A stretch of 64,000 nt of DNA. Source: Hydrogenobaculum sp. Y04AAS1. Its GTDB lineage: Bacteria; Aquificota; Aquificia; Aquificales; Aquificaceae. Location of the stretch: NCBI RefSeq assembly GCF_000020785.1, contig NC_011126.1, positions 1,116,001 to 1,180,000 on the forward strand. The letters are read 5' to 3'. Shown in pieces: positions 41,297-51,352 of this stretch; within the stretch, counting starts at the first letter, position 1; every line of letters begins with the position of its first letter. A program made the translations under genes and the position numbers. The notes beneath the pieces were generated by a model. That model was not told the origin of the DNA. It did not search any database and worked only from the letters and a program-made list of their open reading frames with translations.

Positions 41297-41945
41297 GTCC
41301 TGGCACGTTTCTTATAAGGTCCTTATTTTCTTCTTTTAAAAGTTTTCTTAAAAGCTTAAGATGGGTCCTAATAGAATCTTGACTGGGAGCTTCCGCCATA
41401 TCCCAACAGTTTTGCATAAGCATTTCATAAGATACCAGTTTTCCAGCTTTTAATATAAGAGTTTCCAATATGCAGGCAAGTTTTCTAGTAAGTTCTTTCT
41501 CTTCTCCATCTACTATAAGAACTTTTCTATCCATATCGTAAAGGACATTTTCTCTTAGCTTTACAACGCTTCCTTTTATGTTGTGCTTTCTTCTTATTAC
41601 AGCTTTAATACGAAGGATAAGCTCTTCTACACTAAAGGGCTTTGTGATATAATCGTCCGCTAAGCACTCCTCAAAACCTTTTGTTTTGGTGGATAAATCT
41701 GCTATGGCACTTATAAATATAATAGAAGCCTCTTTGTTTAACTCCCTTATTTCTTTACATAGATTTATACCGCTATCTTTTCCAAGCATGATATCAAGGC
41801 ATATCACATCAAACTCTTCGGCTTTTAGATACAAAAGAGCATCTTGAGCGTTATCAGCACCTTCACACAAAAAGCCGTTTTCTTTTAACTTTTTGCACAA
41901 AAGCTCTAAAAGCGTCTTATCGTCTTCTACCACAAGGACTTTCAT
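41277..41945 (-). CDS. OmpR/PhoB-family response regulator
   Basis: A 222-residue DNA-binding regulator. Receiver domain with acidic pair VEDD (~7-9), phosphoacceptor Asp in CLDIML (~51), and switch Lys in YITKPF (~103). The C-terminal winged helix runs from ~130 (LTRKLACILETLILKAGKLV to DLIRNVPGLGYRLV). Cognate to the kinase that overlaps its 3' end. Its start overlaps trpA (ATGA), so the pair is co-transcribed with frr and trpA; targets unknown. Confidence 0.93.
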   Translation of the reverse strand: MKVLVVEDDKTLLELLCKKLKENGFLCEGADNAQDALLYLKAEEFDVICLDIMLGKDSGINLCKEIRELNKEASIIFISAIADLSTKTKGFEECLADDYITKPFSVEELILRIKAVIRRKHNIKGSVVKLRENVLYDMDRKVLIVDGEEKELTRKLACILETLILKAGKLVSYEMLMQNCWDMAEAPSQDSIRTHLKLLRKLLKEENKDLIRNVPGLGYRLV

Positions 41946-42730
41946 AGATAAGTGGCTTCAGAAAGTTTTTTAGCTTCTTCTTTTAACCCTTCCAAGCCTT
42001 CTTTTTTTAGGCTTTTAACAAAATGACTACCCACCACCACACCATCCACATAAGGCTTTAAACTATCGATATGCTCCTTGCTTGATATACCAAAACCAAG
42101 AACTATGGGCTTATGACAATGTTTTCTATAGTTGGTGGTATATTCTTTTATGCTTTCTATGGGCAGTATATCCCTCGCCCCTGTAATACCTGTAACAGAT
42201 ACCATGTAAACAAAATCTGTGGACATCTTACAAACGCTTTGGATCCTGTTGTTTTTAAAAGAAGTGGGAGCCAAAAGCATCACAAGACTAAGAGATCTTT
42301 GCTCTAAGGCATCTTTTACACCTTGAGCTTCTTCTGCTGGTAAATCAGGTATTATAAAACCATCTATACCAGACTCTTTTGCCTCTTTAAAAAATTTATC
42401 AAGACCCATCTTATATATAGGGTTAAAGTATGTCATAAGTAAAAAAGGTTTATCTTGATGTTTTTGTTTTAAGCTTTTAGAAAGATCAAATATATCTTTA
42501 TGGGTTATACCGTTCCGAAGGGCTATAGTGTGAGCCTCTTGAATAGTGGGTCCATCTGCTACAGGATCTGAAAAAGGAAAACCTATCTCTATCATATCAG
42601 AGCCGTTTTCTAAGAGTATATCAAAGGCTTTGTAAGAAGTTTCCAAATCTGGGTATCCAGCCACCATGTAAGAAAGCAATGCTATTTTATTTTTTTGTTT
42701 TAAAAGCCCAAAAACCTCTGATATATTCAT
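41942..42730 (-). CDS. trpA: Tryptophan synthase alpha subunit
   Basis: Cleaves indole-3-glycerol phosphate to indole for the beta subunit; 262 residues. TIM barrel with the two catalytic acids in MIEIGFPFSDPVADGPTIQ (Glu48 and Asp59 by count), DGFIIPDLP, and the phosphate-binding VTGITGARD and GFGISS segments. There are no other trp genes here except trpF at 49002, so the pathway is dispersed, as is usual in Aquificae. It overlaps frr at the start and the response regulator at the end. Confidence 0.95.
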   Translation of the reverse strand: MNISEVFGLLKQKNKIALLSYMVAGYPDLETSYKAFDILLENGSDMIEIGFPFSDPVADGPTIQEAHTIALRNGITHKDIFDLSKSLKQKHQDKPFLLMTYFNPIYKMGLDKFFKEAKESGIDGFIIPDLPAEEAQGVKDALEQRSLSLVMLLAPTSFKNNRIQSVCKMSTDFVYMVSVTGITGARDILPIESIKEYTTNYRKHCHKPIVLGFGISSKEHIDSLKPYVDGVVVGSHFVKSLKKEGLEGLKEEAKKLSEATYL

Positions 42731-43275
42731 TTTAACTCCGTAATCTCCTTCTCCTTTGAAGAGGATAGGTTTGATATCTCATCTATATAATGGTCTGTGA
42801 TTTTCTGAAGCTTATCGAGGGCTCTTTTTATCTCATCTTCAGATATACCTTCTAAAGACTCTATCATCTCTTTTGCATCTCTTCTTATATTTCTTATAGC
42901 CACTTTTGCTTCTTCGGTGGTTTTGTGTAGAAGCTTCACAAGTTCTTTACGCCTTTCTTGAGTAAGGGGTGGAAGCGTAATGCGAAGGGTGTTTCCTTGT
43001 CTTGCCGGGTTTAAAGAAAGCTGTTCCATTATAGCCTTTTCGATGGGTGATATAGCGTTTTGGTCCCACACTTGAATGAGTATTTGGTTTGGCTCTGGCA
43101 CGCTTACATTACCCACTTGTTTAATAGGCACTCTAGAGCCGTAATACTCTATCTTGATGTCCTCCACCAGCGATGTAGAAGCTCTTCCTGTCCTAAAACC
43201 TGCCAACTCACTCTTAAAATGGTTTATACTCTTTTTCATGCTCTCTTCAGCTTCTTCTAAGATATCCTCTATCAT
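42727..43275 (-). CDS. frr: Ribosome recycling factor
   Basis: Splits post-termination ribosomes with EF-G; 182 residues, usual length. Canonical segments: HFKSELAGFRTGRAST, VEDIKIEYYGSRVPIKQVGN (domain II entry), SPIEKAIM, NPARQGNTLRI, PPLTQERRKELVK and AIRNIRRDA. It is the first gene of the minus-strand unit frr-trpA-regulator-kinase-uvrC. Predicted leaderless: TATAAT ends seven bases before the ATG. Confidence 0.97.
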   Translation of the reverse strand: MIEDILEEAEESMKKSINHFKSELAGFRTGRASTSLVEDIKIEYYGSRVPIKQVGNVSVPEPNQILIQVWDQNAISPIEKAIMEQLSLNPARQGNTLRITLPPLTQERRKELVKLLHKTTEEAKVAIRNIRRDAKEMIESLEGISEDEIKRALDKLQKITDHYIDEISNLSSSKEKEITELK

Positions 43276-43282
43276 ATTATCT

Positions 43283-43288
43283 ATTATA
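43283..43288 (-). promoter_or_regulatory. -10 element, leaderless frr
   Basis: TATAAT on the minus strand, seven bases before the ATG at 43275. Confidence 0.6.
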
Positions 43289-43318
43289 AATCAAAAGCCT
43301 ATAATTTTTATGAAATTT

Positions 43319-43327
43319 TGATATAAT
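43319..43327 (+). promoter_or_regulatory. Extended -10 of second hfq
   Basis: TGaTATAAT. The predicted start near 43334 lies inside AATAAT-AA-ATTATT (43326-43339), a small inverted repeat, and gives a ~25-base leader with GAGAGGT ribosome-binding site. Confidence 0.5.
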
Positions 43328-43357
43328 AATAAATTATTAACTTTGAGAGGTAAAGCT

Positions 43358-43621
43358 ATGGGTAGCAAAAACGCAGCAAGATTACAAGATTTGATGCTAA
43401 ACCAAATAAGAAAGTCTAAGGTAAAAGTGTCTATATATCTTCTTAACGGCGTAAGGTTACAAGGGAAAGTTAGATCTTTTGATCTTTATACAATTCTCAT
43501 AGAAGACGGCAAACAGCAAACCCTCGTGTACAAACACTCTATAACTACAATAATACCTGCCGAAAGGATAGACTTAAACTTCAACGAGATAGAAGAAGAA
43601 GAAGAAAACTACAACATATAG
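43358..43621 (+). CDS. hfq: RNA chaperone Hfq (paralogue 2, canonical type)
   Basis: An 87-residue Hfq. Sm1 (VSIYLLNGVRLQGKVRSFDLYTILI) and Sm2 (VYKHSITTIIP) match classical Hfq closely, with an N-terminal helix LQDLMLNQIRKSK and an acidic tail of ~20 residues (FNEIEEEEENYNI). The ATG at 43358 is chosen because GAGAGGT precedes it; the longer TTG frame has no site. It forms a ring hexamer that pairs small RNAs with mRNAs in other bacteria. With the paralogue at 24868, this genome carries at least two Hfq proteins. Confidence 0.95.
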   Translation: MGSKNAARLQDLMLNQIRKSKVKVSIYLLNGVRLQGKVRSFDLYTILIEDGKQQTLVYKHSITTIIPAERIDLNFNEIEEEEENYNI

Positions 43622-43649
43622 ATTTCATCTCGATTTCACTTTTTTAGTT

Positions 43650-43655
43650 TATACT
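43650..43655 (+). promoter_or_regulatory. -10 element, leaderless uppS
   Basis: TATACT ending six bases before the ATG at 43662; no ribosome-binding site. Confidence 0.5.
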
Positions 43656-43661
43656 AATTTA

Positions 43662-44363
43662 ATGGACTTAAATGTGCCAAAACATATAGCCATAATAATG
43701 GATGGCAACGGAAGATGGGCTCAAGAAAAAGGTAAAAATAGGTTTTATGGGCACTACGCTGGGGCTGATGCAGTAGAACCCGTTACATTAAAAGCCAAAG
43801 AGCTGGGAATTAGCTATATAACGCTCTTTGCTTTTTCAACAGAAAACTGGAAAAGACCAAAAGAGGAAATAGATGTTCTTTTTAAGCTTTTCAAAGAATA
43901 CCTCATAAGAAAAGAAGAAAGCATATTAAAAAACGGCATAAAGATGAAATTTATAGGAAGAAAAGACAGAATACCAGAAGAACTTCTTCAATACATGGAT
44001 AGCATAGAACAAAAAAGCGAAAAAAACGACGCTATAACCCTTACACTGGCTGTAGATTACGGTGGGTTAGACGATATCACAAGAGCGTTTAACAAACTGC
44101 TATCTCAAAAAAATCAAGTAACTCAAGAGGATATAAAAAAGGCTTTGGACACACATTTTCTACCGGCGGTGGATCTTCTAATAAGAACTGGCAACGAAAA
44201 AAGAATCTCCAACTTTTTGCTTTGGGATATAGCTTATGCTGAAATTTTCTTCTGCGAGAAATATTGGCCAGACTTTACACCAGAAGATCTTTGTATGATA
44301 GTGGAGGATTTTTCTAAAAGAAAAAGACGCTTTGGAGCAGTGCAACCAGTAGATATGATATAA
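43662..44363 (+). CDS. uppS: Undecaprenyl diphosphate synthase
   Basis: cis-Prenyltransferase making the C55 lipid carrier for cell-wall synthesis; 233 residues. IIMDGNGRWA with catalytic Asp (~residue 14), the GHYAGADA helix, FAFSTENWKRP, and the C-terminal DLLIRTGNEKRISNFLLWD and YAEIFFCEKYWPDF. In the family the Arg and Glu of these late motifs bind the diphosphate. The last codons contain the -10 of the downstream tRNA. Confidence 0.96.
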   Translation: MDLNVPKHIAIIMDGNGRWAQEKGKNRFYGHYAGADAVEPVTLKAKELGISYITLFAFSTENWKRPKEEIDVLFKLFKEYLIRKEESILKNGIKMKFIGRKDRIPEELLQYMDSIEQKSEKNDAITLTLAVDYGGLDDITRAFNKLLSQKNQVTQEDIKKALDTHFLPAVDLLIRTGNEKRISNFLLWDIAYAEIFFCEKYWPDFTPEDLCMIVEDFSKRKRRFGAVQPVDMI

Positions 44364-44364
44364 T
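44356..44364 (+). promoter_or_regulatory. Extended -10 of tRNA-Val / eno
   Basis: TGaTATAAT overlapping the uppS stop. The predicted start is at 44371, three bases before the tRNA 5' end. Confidence 0.55.
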
Positions 44365-44373
44365 AAGAAAATA

Positions 44374-44446
44374 AGGCGCGTAGCTCAGTTGGGAGAGCGC
44401 AGGCTCGACACGCCTGAGGTCAGGGGTTCGATCCCCCTCGTGCCTA
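44374..44446 (+). tRNA. tRNA-Val (anticodon GAC) with C33
   Basis: Full cloverleaf: acceptor AGGCGCG pairs CGTGCCT (one G-U), D stem GCTC/GAGC, anticodon stem CAGGC/GCCTG, T stem AGGGG/CCCCT with loop TTCGATC, discriminator A. CCA is not encoded. The seven-base anticodon loop is TCGACAC, giving anticodon GAC (Val) but C rather than the nearly universal U at position 33. The anticodon stem is five Watson-Crick pairs, so shifting the loop to restore U33 is not possible. It sits between uppS and eno. Confidence 0.9.
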
Positions 44447-44457
44447 TTGATAGATAA

Positions 44458-46052
<1,595 letters not shown>

Positions 46053-46069
<17 letters not shown>

Positions 46070-46334
46070 TTTATCCAATCAATTGTTGGAATTTTTGCCT
46101 TTTCATATAAATCTATCAGGTATTATGTACGCAATTATTTTAGACACAATAATCTACTTTGCTACCATATGGGCTATCATATATATCTCTCACAAATACG
46201 ACGCTATACACCTAAGAAAACCAGCTATTTTGAGCTATACTATGCTTAGTTTGTTCTTTATAAGCATTTTCAAGTTTGCGCTTTTATCTTTGGCTTTTAT
46301 AGGTATAACATATTTATTATCAAACCTAATTTAA
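46053..46334 (+). CDS. Small membrane protein
   Basis: A 93-residue protein with two or three hydrophobic helices (~residues 22-46 and ~58-92). No family recognised, no catalytic motif. Its start overlaps the ftsB/divIC-like end by 17 bases, so it belongs to the eno unit and may act in the envelope. Confidence 0.6.
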
Positions 46335-46339
46335 ACCTA

Positions 46340-46348
46340 TGCTAAAAT
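46340..46348 (+). promoter_or_regulatory. Extended -10, leaderless purL
   Basis: TGcTAAAAT ending seven bases before the ATG at 46356; no ribosome-binding site. Confidence 0.6.
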
Positions 46349-46355
46349 ATTTAAA

Positions 46356-48548
46356 ATGGATAATTTGCATGGACTTACACAACAAGAGTATGAAACTATA
46401 AAATCCCTCATAGGCAGAGAGCCAAATGATATAGAGCTCGGTATATTTGGGGTTTTATGGTCTGAACATTGTTCTTATAAAAGCTCAAAACCCCTTCTTA
46501 AGAAATTTCCAACAGAAGCTCCTTATGTGGTTCAAGGGCCTGGCGAAAACGCTGGTGTTATAGAATTAGAAGATGCTTGGCTTGCTTTTAAGATAGAAAG
46601 CCACAATCATCCATCTTTTATAGACCCCTTCAACGGGGCTGCTACAGGAGTAGGGGGAATAATAAGAGATATAATGTCTATGGGTGCAAGGCCTATAGCG
46701 ATACTTGACTCTCTTAGATTTGGAGAGAACTCCAAAAGGATCACCAAAGGGATAGTAAAGGGCATAAGCCACTATGGAAACTGTATAGGTATACCCACCG
46801 TTGGTGGTGAGACATTTTTTGATAACTGCTACGAAAAAAACCCTATTGTAAATGCTTTTTGCATAGGCGTAATGCCAAAAAATAGAATATACAAAGCAAG
46901 AGCCAATAAAGTAGGTCAAATACTTTTCCTCATAGGCTCATCCACCGGAAGAGACGGCATACATGGAGCTACGATGGCTAGTTCTCAGTTTGATGAAAAA
47001 GCTTTGAAAAAGCGTTCCAACGTCCAAATAGGCGATCCTTTTTACGGCAAAAAACTTTTAGAAGCTATAATGTATGTGGTAGAAAACCAATTGGTGGTGG
47101 GTATCCAAGATTTAGGAGCTGGGGGAATAGCTGGCGCTTGCTTTGAAGTAGCTTACAAATCAAATATGGGTGTTGATATAAACTTAGATGAAGTCCCGCT
47201 TAGGGAAAAAGATATGAACGCTTACGAAATACTCCTTTCAGAAAGCCAAGAAAGAATGCTTCTTATAGCCGAAAAAGAAAACTTACAAGAGCTAATAAAC
47301 GTAGCAAACAAATTTCACCTTTCTTGGTGTGTGTTGGGAGAAACCACCACATCAAACACGGTAAACGTATATTTTAAAAATGAGAAAGTAGCATCTTTGG
47401 ACTATAAAATAGTAACAGAAGGTGTGCCAAGTTGCTATATAGCACCTTCTAAGACATTTACACCATCCAAAGAAAAATTTTTGCCAGATAGAACAGATCT
47501 AAAAGAGTTATTTTTAAAGGTAATATCAAATCCAAACATAGCTTCAAAAGAGCATATATATACTCAATACGATTTTGAAGTGGGCACCAACACGGTCATA
47601 GGACCTTCAAGTGATGCGGCAGTTTTAAGGATAAAGTGGCCTTTAAGACCCGCCGTAAAATCAGATCAGGGAATAGCCATAAAAGCTGATGGAAACGCTT
47701 ACTACATGGAAGCAGACCCTTACGAAGGGGCAAGATGGACTATAGCAGAATGCGCTAGAAACTTATCTTGCGTAGGAGCCAAAGCCCTTGCTTTTAGCGA
47801 TTGTCTAAACTTTGGAAACCCAAAAAGAGAAGATGTGGCAATAAAGATGGAGTTTTGCGTAAGTGGTATGGCATCCGCTATGAAAGAGTTTGGCATCCCG
47901 GTAATAAGCGGTAACGTATCTTTATACAACGAAACCGTTGAAGGAAGCACCATCACAAACATTATGCCAACACCTGTGGTAGTGGGGGTTGGAGTTTTAG
48001 AAGATGTACATAAACACATGGATCACGGGTTTAAAAAACCCTCTAGTCTGTTCCTTATAGGAAATTTAAACCAAGAATACACTCTAAACGGTTCCCTTGT
48101 GCAGAAAATTTTAACTGGTGGCGTAAAAGGTGCTCTTACAAAAGTAGATATTGAAAAAGAAAAACTCTTATCTAAACTTCTTATAAGCCTAATACAAAAA
48201 GACCTAATACTATCAGCTCATGATGTATCGATGGGCGGTCTTATAGTAAATATATTCGAAAGTTTAGTAGATACAAGCTTGGGAGCCTACATAAGCCTTT
48301 ATGTAGACGAAGAACCAACGATGTTTTTATTTGCAGAAAATCCCACAAGGGTAGTAGTAAGCGTAGACCAAGATTTAGAAGAACAGTTTAAGAGTGTAGT
48401 GGAAGAAACCAATCTCGATTGGATGCTCATAGGAAGCGTCATATCAGAAAAATCTTTTACCATAGAATACAACGGCAGAGAACTTATAAGATGTGATTTA
48501 GAAACAGTAAAATATATATGGAAAAACAGCCTAAAGGATTTCTTTTAA
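46356..48548 (+). CDS. purL: Phosphoribosylformylglycinamidine synthase subunit II
   Basis: ATP-dependent conversion of FGAR to FGAM in purine synthesis; 730 residues, the small PurL type that works with PurS and PurQ (not encoded nearby). Features: WSEHCSYKSSKPLL with the catalytic His, FKIESHNHPSFIDPF, GAATGVGGIIRDI, QDLGAGGIAGACFE, and in the second half DPYEGARW and SAHDVSMGG. Probably leaderless. The stop overlaps lspA by 31 bases. Confidence 0.96.
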   Translation: MDNLHGLTQQEYETIKSLIGREPNDIELGIFGVLWSEHCSYKSSKPLLKKFPTEAPYVVQGPGENAGVIELEDAWLAFKIESHNHPSFIDPFNGAATGVGGIIRDIMSMGARPIAILDSLRFGENSKRITKGIVKGISHYGNCIGIPTVGGETFFDNCYEKNPIVNAFCIGVMPKNRIYKARANKVGQILFLIGSSTGRDGIHGATMASSQFDEKALKKRSNVQIGDPFYGKKLLEAIMYVVENQLVVGIQDLGAGGIAGACFEVAYKSNMGVDINLDEVPLREKDMNAYEILLSESQERMLLIAEKENLQELINVANKFHLSWCVLGETTTSNTVNVYFKNEKVASLDYKIVTEGVPSCYIAPSKTFTPSKEKFLPDRTDLKELFLKVISNPNIASKEHIYTQYDFEVGTNTVIGPSSDAAVLRIKWPLRPAVKSDQGIAIKADGNAYYMEADPYEGARWTIAECARNLSCVGAKALAFSDCLNFGNPKREDVAIKMEFCVSGMASAMKEFGIPVISGNVSLYNETVEGSTITNIMPTPVVVGVGVLEDVHKHMDHGFKKPSSLFLIGNLNQEYTLNGSLVQKILTGGVKGALTKVDIEKEKLLSKLLISLIQKDLILSAHDVSMGGLIVNIFESLVDTSLGAYISLYVDEEPTMFLFAENPTRVVVSVDQDLEEQFKSVVEETNLDWMLIGSVISEKSFTIEYNGRELIRCDLETVKYIWKNSLKDFF

Positions 48549-49000
48549 TATACTTTATCACATTTTTAACGGTATTTATCTTGGATGAGATAACAAAAAT
48601 AGAGATAAAAAGTATACTAAAACCAAACGAAAGCATAGATGTACTACCTATACTAAAAATAGTGCTTATATATAACACGGGCATTGCTTTTGGTATGCTA
48701 TCTAGTTTGGGTGGTATGCTTAGAGTGTTGCTTTTGGAAGTCCTTCCGGTGATAGCCATATTTGTAAGTGGTTTTTATGCTTTTAAAAGCAAAGATACAA
48801 AAATTAGTATACTAATGGGTATGCTCTCAGGTGGGGCTTTCGGAAACTTGTTTGAAAGGGTGTATTATGGGAAGGTGACAGATTTCTTGTATTTCCATAT
48901 AGGAAACCACTACTGGCCAGCTTTTAACGTGGCAGATAGCGCTGTGAGTTTATCCATAGCAGGGCTTATACTTCTTTCTTTAAAAGAGCGTGAGGGGTAA
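48518..49000 (+). CDS. lspA: Lipoprotein signal peptidase II
   Basis: Inner-membrane aspartic peptidase removing prolipoprotein signal peptides after Lgt action; 160 residues, four helices. The NTGIAFG motif (~residue 55) and the catalytic Asp pair in KVTDFLYF (~120) and FNVADSAVS (~139) are present; the early DQxxK motif appears as DEITK. It overlaps the purL end by 31 bases in another frame. Acts on the several lipoproteins encoded in this window. Confidence 0.94.
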   Translation: MEKQPKGFLLIYFITFLTVFILDEITKIEIKSILKPNESIDVLPILKIVLIYNTGIAFGMLSSLGGMLRVLLLEVLPVIAIFVSGFYAFKSKDTKISILMGMLSGGAFGNLFERVYYGKVTDFLYFHIGNHYWPAFNVADSAVSLSIAGLILLSLKEREG

Positions 49001-49001
49001 T

Positions 49002-49580
49002 ATGGCAAAGGTAAAAATATGCGGTATTACAAACTTAGAAGATGCCCTTTTAGCCCAAGAACTTGGAGCTGATTTTTTAGGTTTTATACTATATCCTAAA
49101 AGCCAAAGATACATAAATTTAGAAGAGGCTATTAAAATAAAAAAGCATTTAAAAATACCAGCAGTGGGAGTAATAGTGAATGAGCCTTTAAACACAGTAA
49201 AAGAGCTTCTTAATTATTTTGATTTTGCCCAGCTTCATGGAGATGAGGATTGCACTTACAGTATATCAAATAGGATTATAAAGGTGTTTAGAGTGAAAGA
49301 TAGACTACCAGATATAGAAAAATGCTGGGATGAAAATCTTATACTTTTTGATACGTTATCAGATAAATATGGAGGCACTGGTAAAAGCTTTGATTGGAAC
49401 ATATTAAAAACTTTGAAAAGGGATTTTTTTGTATCTGGGGGTCTAAACGAAGAAAACGTTCAACACTTAAAAGATATAAAACCCTATGCTGTTGATGTGG
49501 CCTCTGGGGTTGAAGAAAAACCAGGTAAAAAAAATCCTGATAAATTAGAAAAATTTATAAAAAGGGCTAAAGCTTTATGA
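49002..49580 (+). CDS. trpF: Phosphoribosylanthranilate isomerase
   Basis: Third step of tryptophan synthesis; 192 residues, TIM barrel. KICGITNLEDALLA with the catalytic Cys (residue 6), GADFLGFILYPKSQRY, FAQLHGDE, the catalytic Asp in ILFDTLSDKYGGTGKSFDW, and DVASGVEEKPGKKN phosphate loop. The ATG at 49002 follows GAGGGG; the GTG at 48990 lies inside lspA. Overlaps purN by four bases. Confidence 0.95.
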   Translation: MAKVKICGITNLEDALLAQELGADFLGFILYPKSQRYINLEEAIKIKKHLKIPAVGVIVNEPLNTVKELLNYFDFAQLHGDEDCTYSISNRIIKVFRVKDRLPDIEKCWDENLILFDTLSDKYGGTGKSFDWNILKTLKRDFFVSGGLNEENVQHLKDIKPYAVDVASGVEEKPGKKNPDKLEKFIKRAKAL

Positions 49581-50215
49581 AAATGGCAATTTTTGTATCT
49601 GGAAGAGGATCAAATTTAGAAGCTATACTAAAAGCCAAAAACAAAGGGTTTTTAAACTCAGAGTTTATCGTCATATCAAACAACAAAAACGCAAAAGCCA
49701 TAGATATAGCAAAGTCTTACAACACAGATGTATTTTATTTTGAGCCAAAGCCAAAATATGCGTTTGAAGAAAACGCTTTAAAGCTTTTAAAAGAAAAGAA
49801 CATAGACTTTATCGTACTAGCGGGGTTTATGGCTATTCTTTCTGAGGGCTTTATAAAAGCCTATCCACAAAAGATAATAAACATACACCCCTCTTTGCTA
49901 CCAGCTTTTAAAGGAATAGATGTGCACAAAAGAGTTATAGAATCTGGTGTTAAGTTTAGCGGTACCACCGTGCATTTTGTAACAGAGGATATAGACGCTG
50001 GTTGCATAATTGCCCAAGCGGTTACGCCCATAGACCAAGAAGACACTGAATATATATTAGAACAAAAAGTCCTAAGCTTAGAACATAAGCTATTACCCCA
50101 AGTAATAAAATGGATAGAACAAGGTAGGGTGTTTATAAAAGATAAAAAAGCCTACGTAAAAAACGCAAAATACAACTGCTATCCTTTTAATCCTTGTTTA
50201 GAGATAGAAATTTAG
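49577..50215 (+). CDS. purN: Phosphoribosylglycinamide formyltransferase
   Basis: Transfers formyl from 10-formyl-THF to GAR in purine synthesis; 212 residues. GRGSNLEAIL (phosphate), VLAGFMAILS, the catalytic NIHPSLLPAFKG with Asn-x-His, and the GTTVHFVTEDIDAGCIIAQ loop with catalytic Asp. Start overlaps trpF by ATGA. A short Cys-containing tail (YNCYPFNPC) extends past the usual end. Confidence 0.95.
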   Translation: MKMAIFVSGRGSNLEAILKAKNKGFLNSEFIVISNNKNAKAIDIAKSYNTDVFYFEPKPKYAFEENALKLLKEKNIDFIVLAGFMAILSEGFIKAYPQKIINIHPSLLPAFKGIDVHKRVIESGVKFSGTTVHFVTEDIDAGCIIAQAVTPIDQEDTEYILEQKVLSLEHKLLPQVIKWIEQGRVFIKDKKAYVKNAKYNCYPFNPCLEIEI

Positions 50216-50255
50216 CCACTATAAAAATAATATATTAAAGCTGTGCTTAGAAATA

Positions 50256-50264
50256 TGCTAAAAT
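50256..50264 (+). promoter_or_regulatory. Extended -10, leaderless leuB
   Basis: TGcTAAAAT ending six bases before the ATG at 50271; same sequence as at purL. Confidence 0.6.
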
Positions 50265-50270
50265 AAAAAC

Positions 50271-51344
50271 ATGAAGACATTAAAAATAGCTGTTTTAAAA
50301 GGTGATGGTATAGGTCCTGAGATTGTGGATAGTGCTTTAGAAGTACTAGATAGCTTAGCTTCAAAATATAACTTCCAATATGAAACAAAAGAAGGCCTAA
50401 TAGGTGGTATAGCTATAGATAAAACAGGCAATCCTCTTCCAGAAGAAACTGTGCAAACATGCAAAGAATCGGATGCAGTGCTGCTTGGGGCTGTAGGTGG
50501 GCCAAAGTGGGACGATCTGCCAACAGACAAAAAACCAGAAAAAGGACTTCTTGGCATAAGAAAAGCCTTAGACCTTTATGCAAACTTAAGACCCGCCAAA
50601 GTTTTTGACGCTCTCATAGAAAGCTCACCTTTAAAAGAATCCGTGGTAAAAGGCACAGATTTGATGGTGGTAAGAGAACTTTCTTCCGATGTGTATTACG
50701 GAGAGCCAAGAGGTATAACAACACTTGAAAACGGCGAAAGATACGGCTTTAACACAATGGGTTATAAAGAATCAGAAATAAGAAGGGTGGTAAAAAAAGC
50801 TTTTGAGATAGCAAGACAAAGAAGAAAAAAACTCACCAGCGTTGATAAAGCAAATGTTTTGGAAGTCTCTGGGCTTTGGAGAGATATAGTAAACGAAGAA
50901 CACGGAAATTATCAGGATGTAGAATTAGAGCATCTTTATGTGGATAACTGCGCTATGCAACTTGTAAATAGACCTTATTCTTTTGATACCATAGTAACTG
51001 GCAACATCTTTGGAGATATACTATCTGATGAAGCTGGTGTTATACAAGGAAGTCTTGGTATGCTTCCTTCAGCATCGTTAGGAGATAAATATGCTCTTTA
51101 CGAACCAATACACGGTTCTGCTCCTGATATAGCAGGTAAAGGCATAGCAAATCCTATAGCCACTATACTTTCTGTGGCAATGATGTTTAAATATTCTTTT
51201 AAGATGGACGATGTGGCAAAAGCTATAGAAGATGCAGTTGACAAAGCATTGGCTCAAGGGTATAGAACCCAAGATATATATAGAGGAGAGGGTATTAAGG
51301 TAAACACAAAAGAAATGACCAAGAAAGTTATAGAAAACCTTTAG
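50271..51344 (+). CDS. leuB: 3-isopropylmalate dehydrogenase
   Basis: NAD-dependent oxidative decarboxylation in leucine synthesis; 357 residues. GDGIGPEIVD, LLGAVGGPKWDDLP (LeuB-type loop), LDLYANLRPAK, VVRELSSDVYYGEPRG, the catalytic Tyr/Lys region and the metal-binding GNIFGDILSDEAG followed by EPIHGSAPDIAGKG. The GPKWDDLP loop favours LeuB over isocitrate dehydrogenase. It is followed within nine bases by a secreted protein gene with its own AGGAGG. Confidence 0.96.
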   Translation: MKTLKIAVLKGDGIGPEIVDSALEVLDSLASKYNFQYETKEGLIGGIAIDKTGNPLPEETVQTCKESDAVLLGAVGGPKWDDLPTDKKPEKGLLGIRKALDLYANLRPAKVFDALIESSPLKESVVKGTDLMVVRELSSDVYYGEPRGITTLENGERYGFNTMGYKESEIRRVVKKAFEIARQRRKKLTSVDKANVLEVSGLWRDIVNEEHGNYQDVELEHLYVDNCAMQLVNRPYSFDTIVTGNIFGDILSDEAGVIQGSLGMLPSASLGDKYALYEPIHGSAPDIAGKGIANPIATILSVAMMFKYSFKMDDVAKAIEDAVDKALAQGYRTQDIYRGEGIKVNTKEMTKKVIENL

Positions 51345-51352
51345 GAGGGTTT

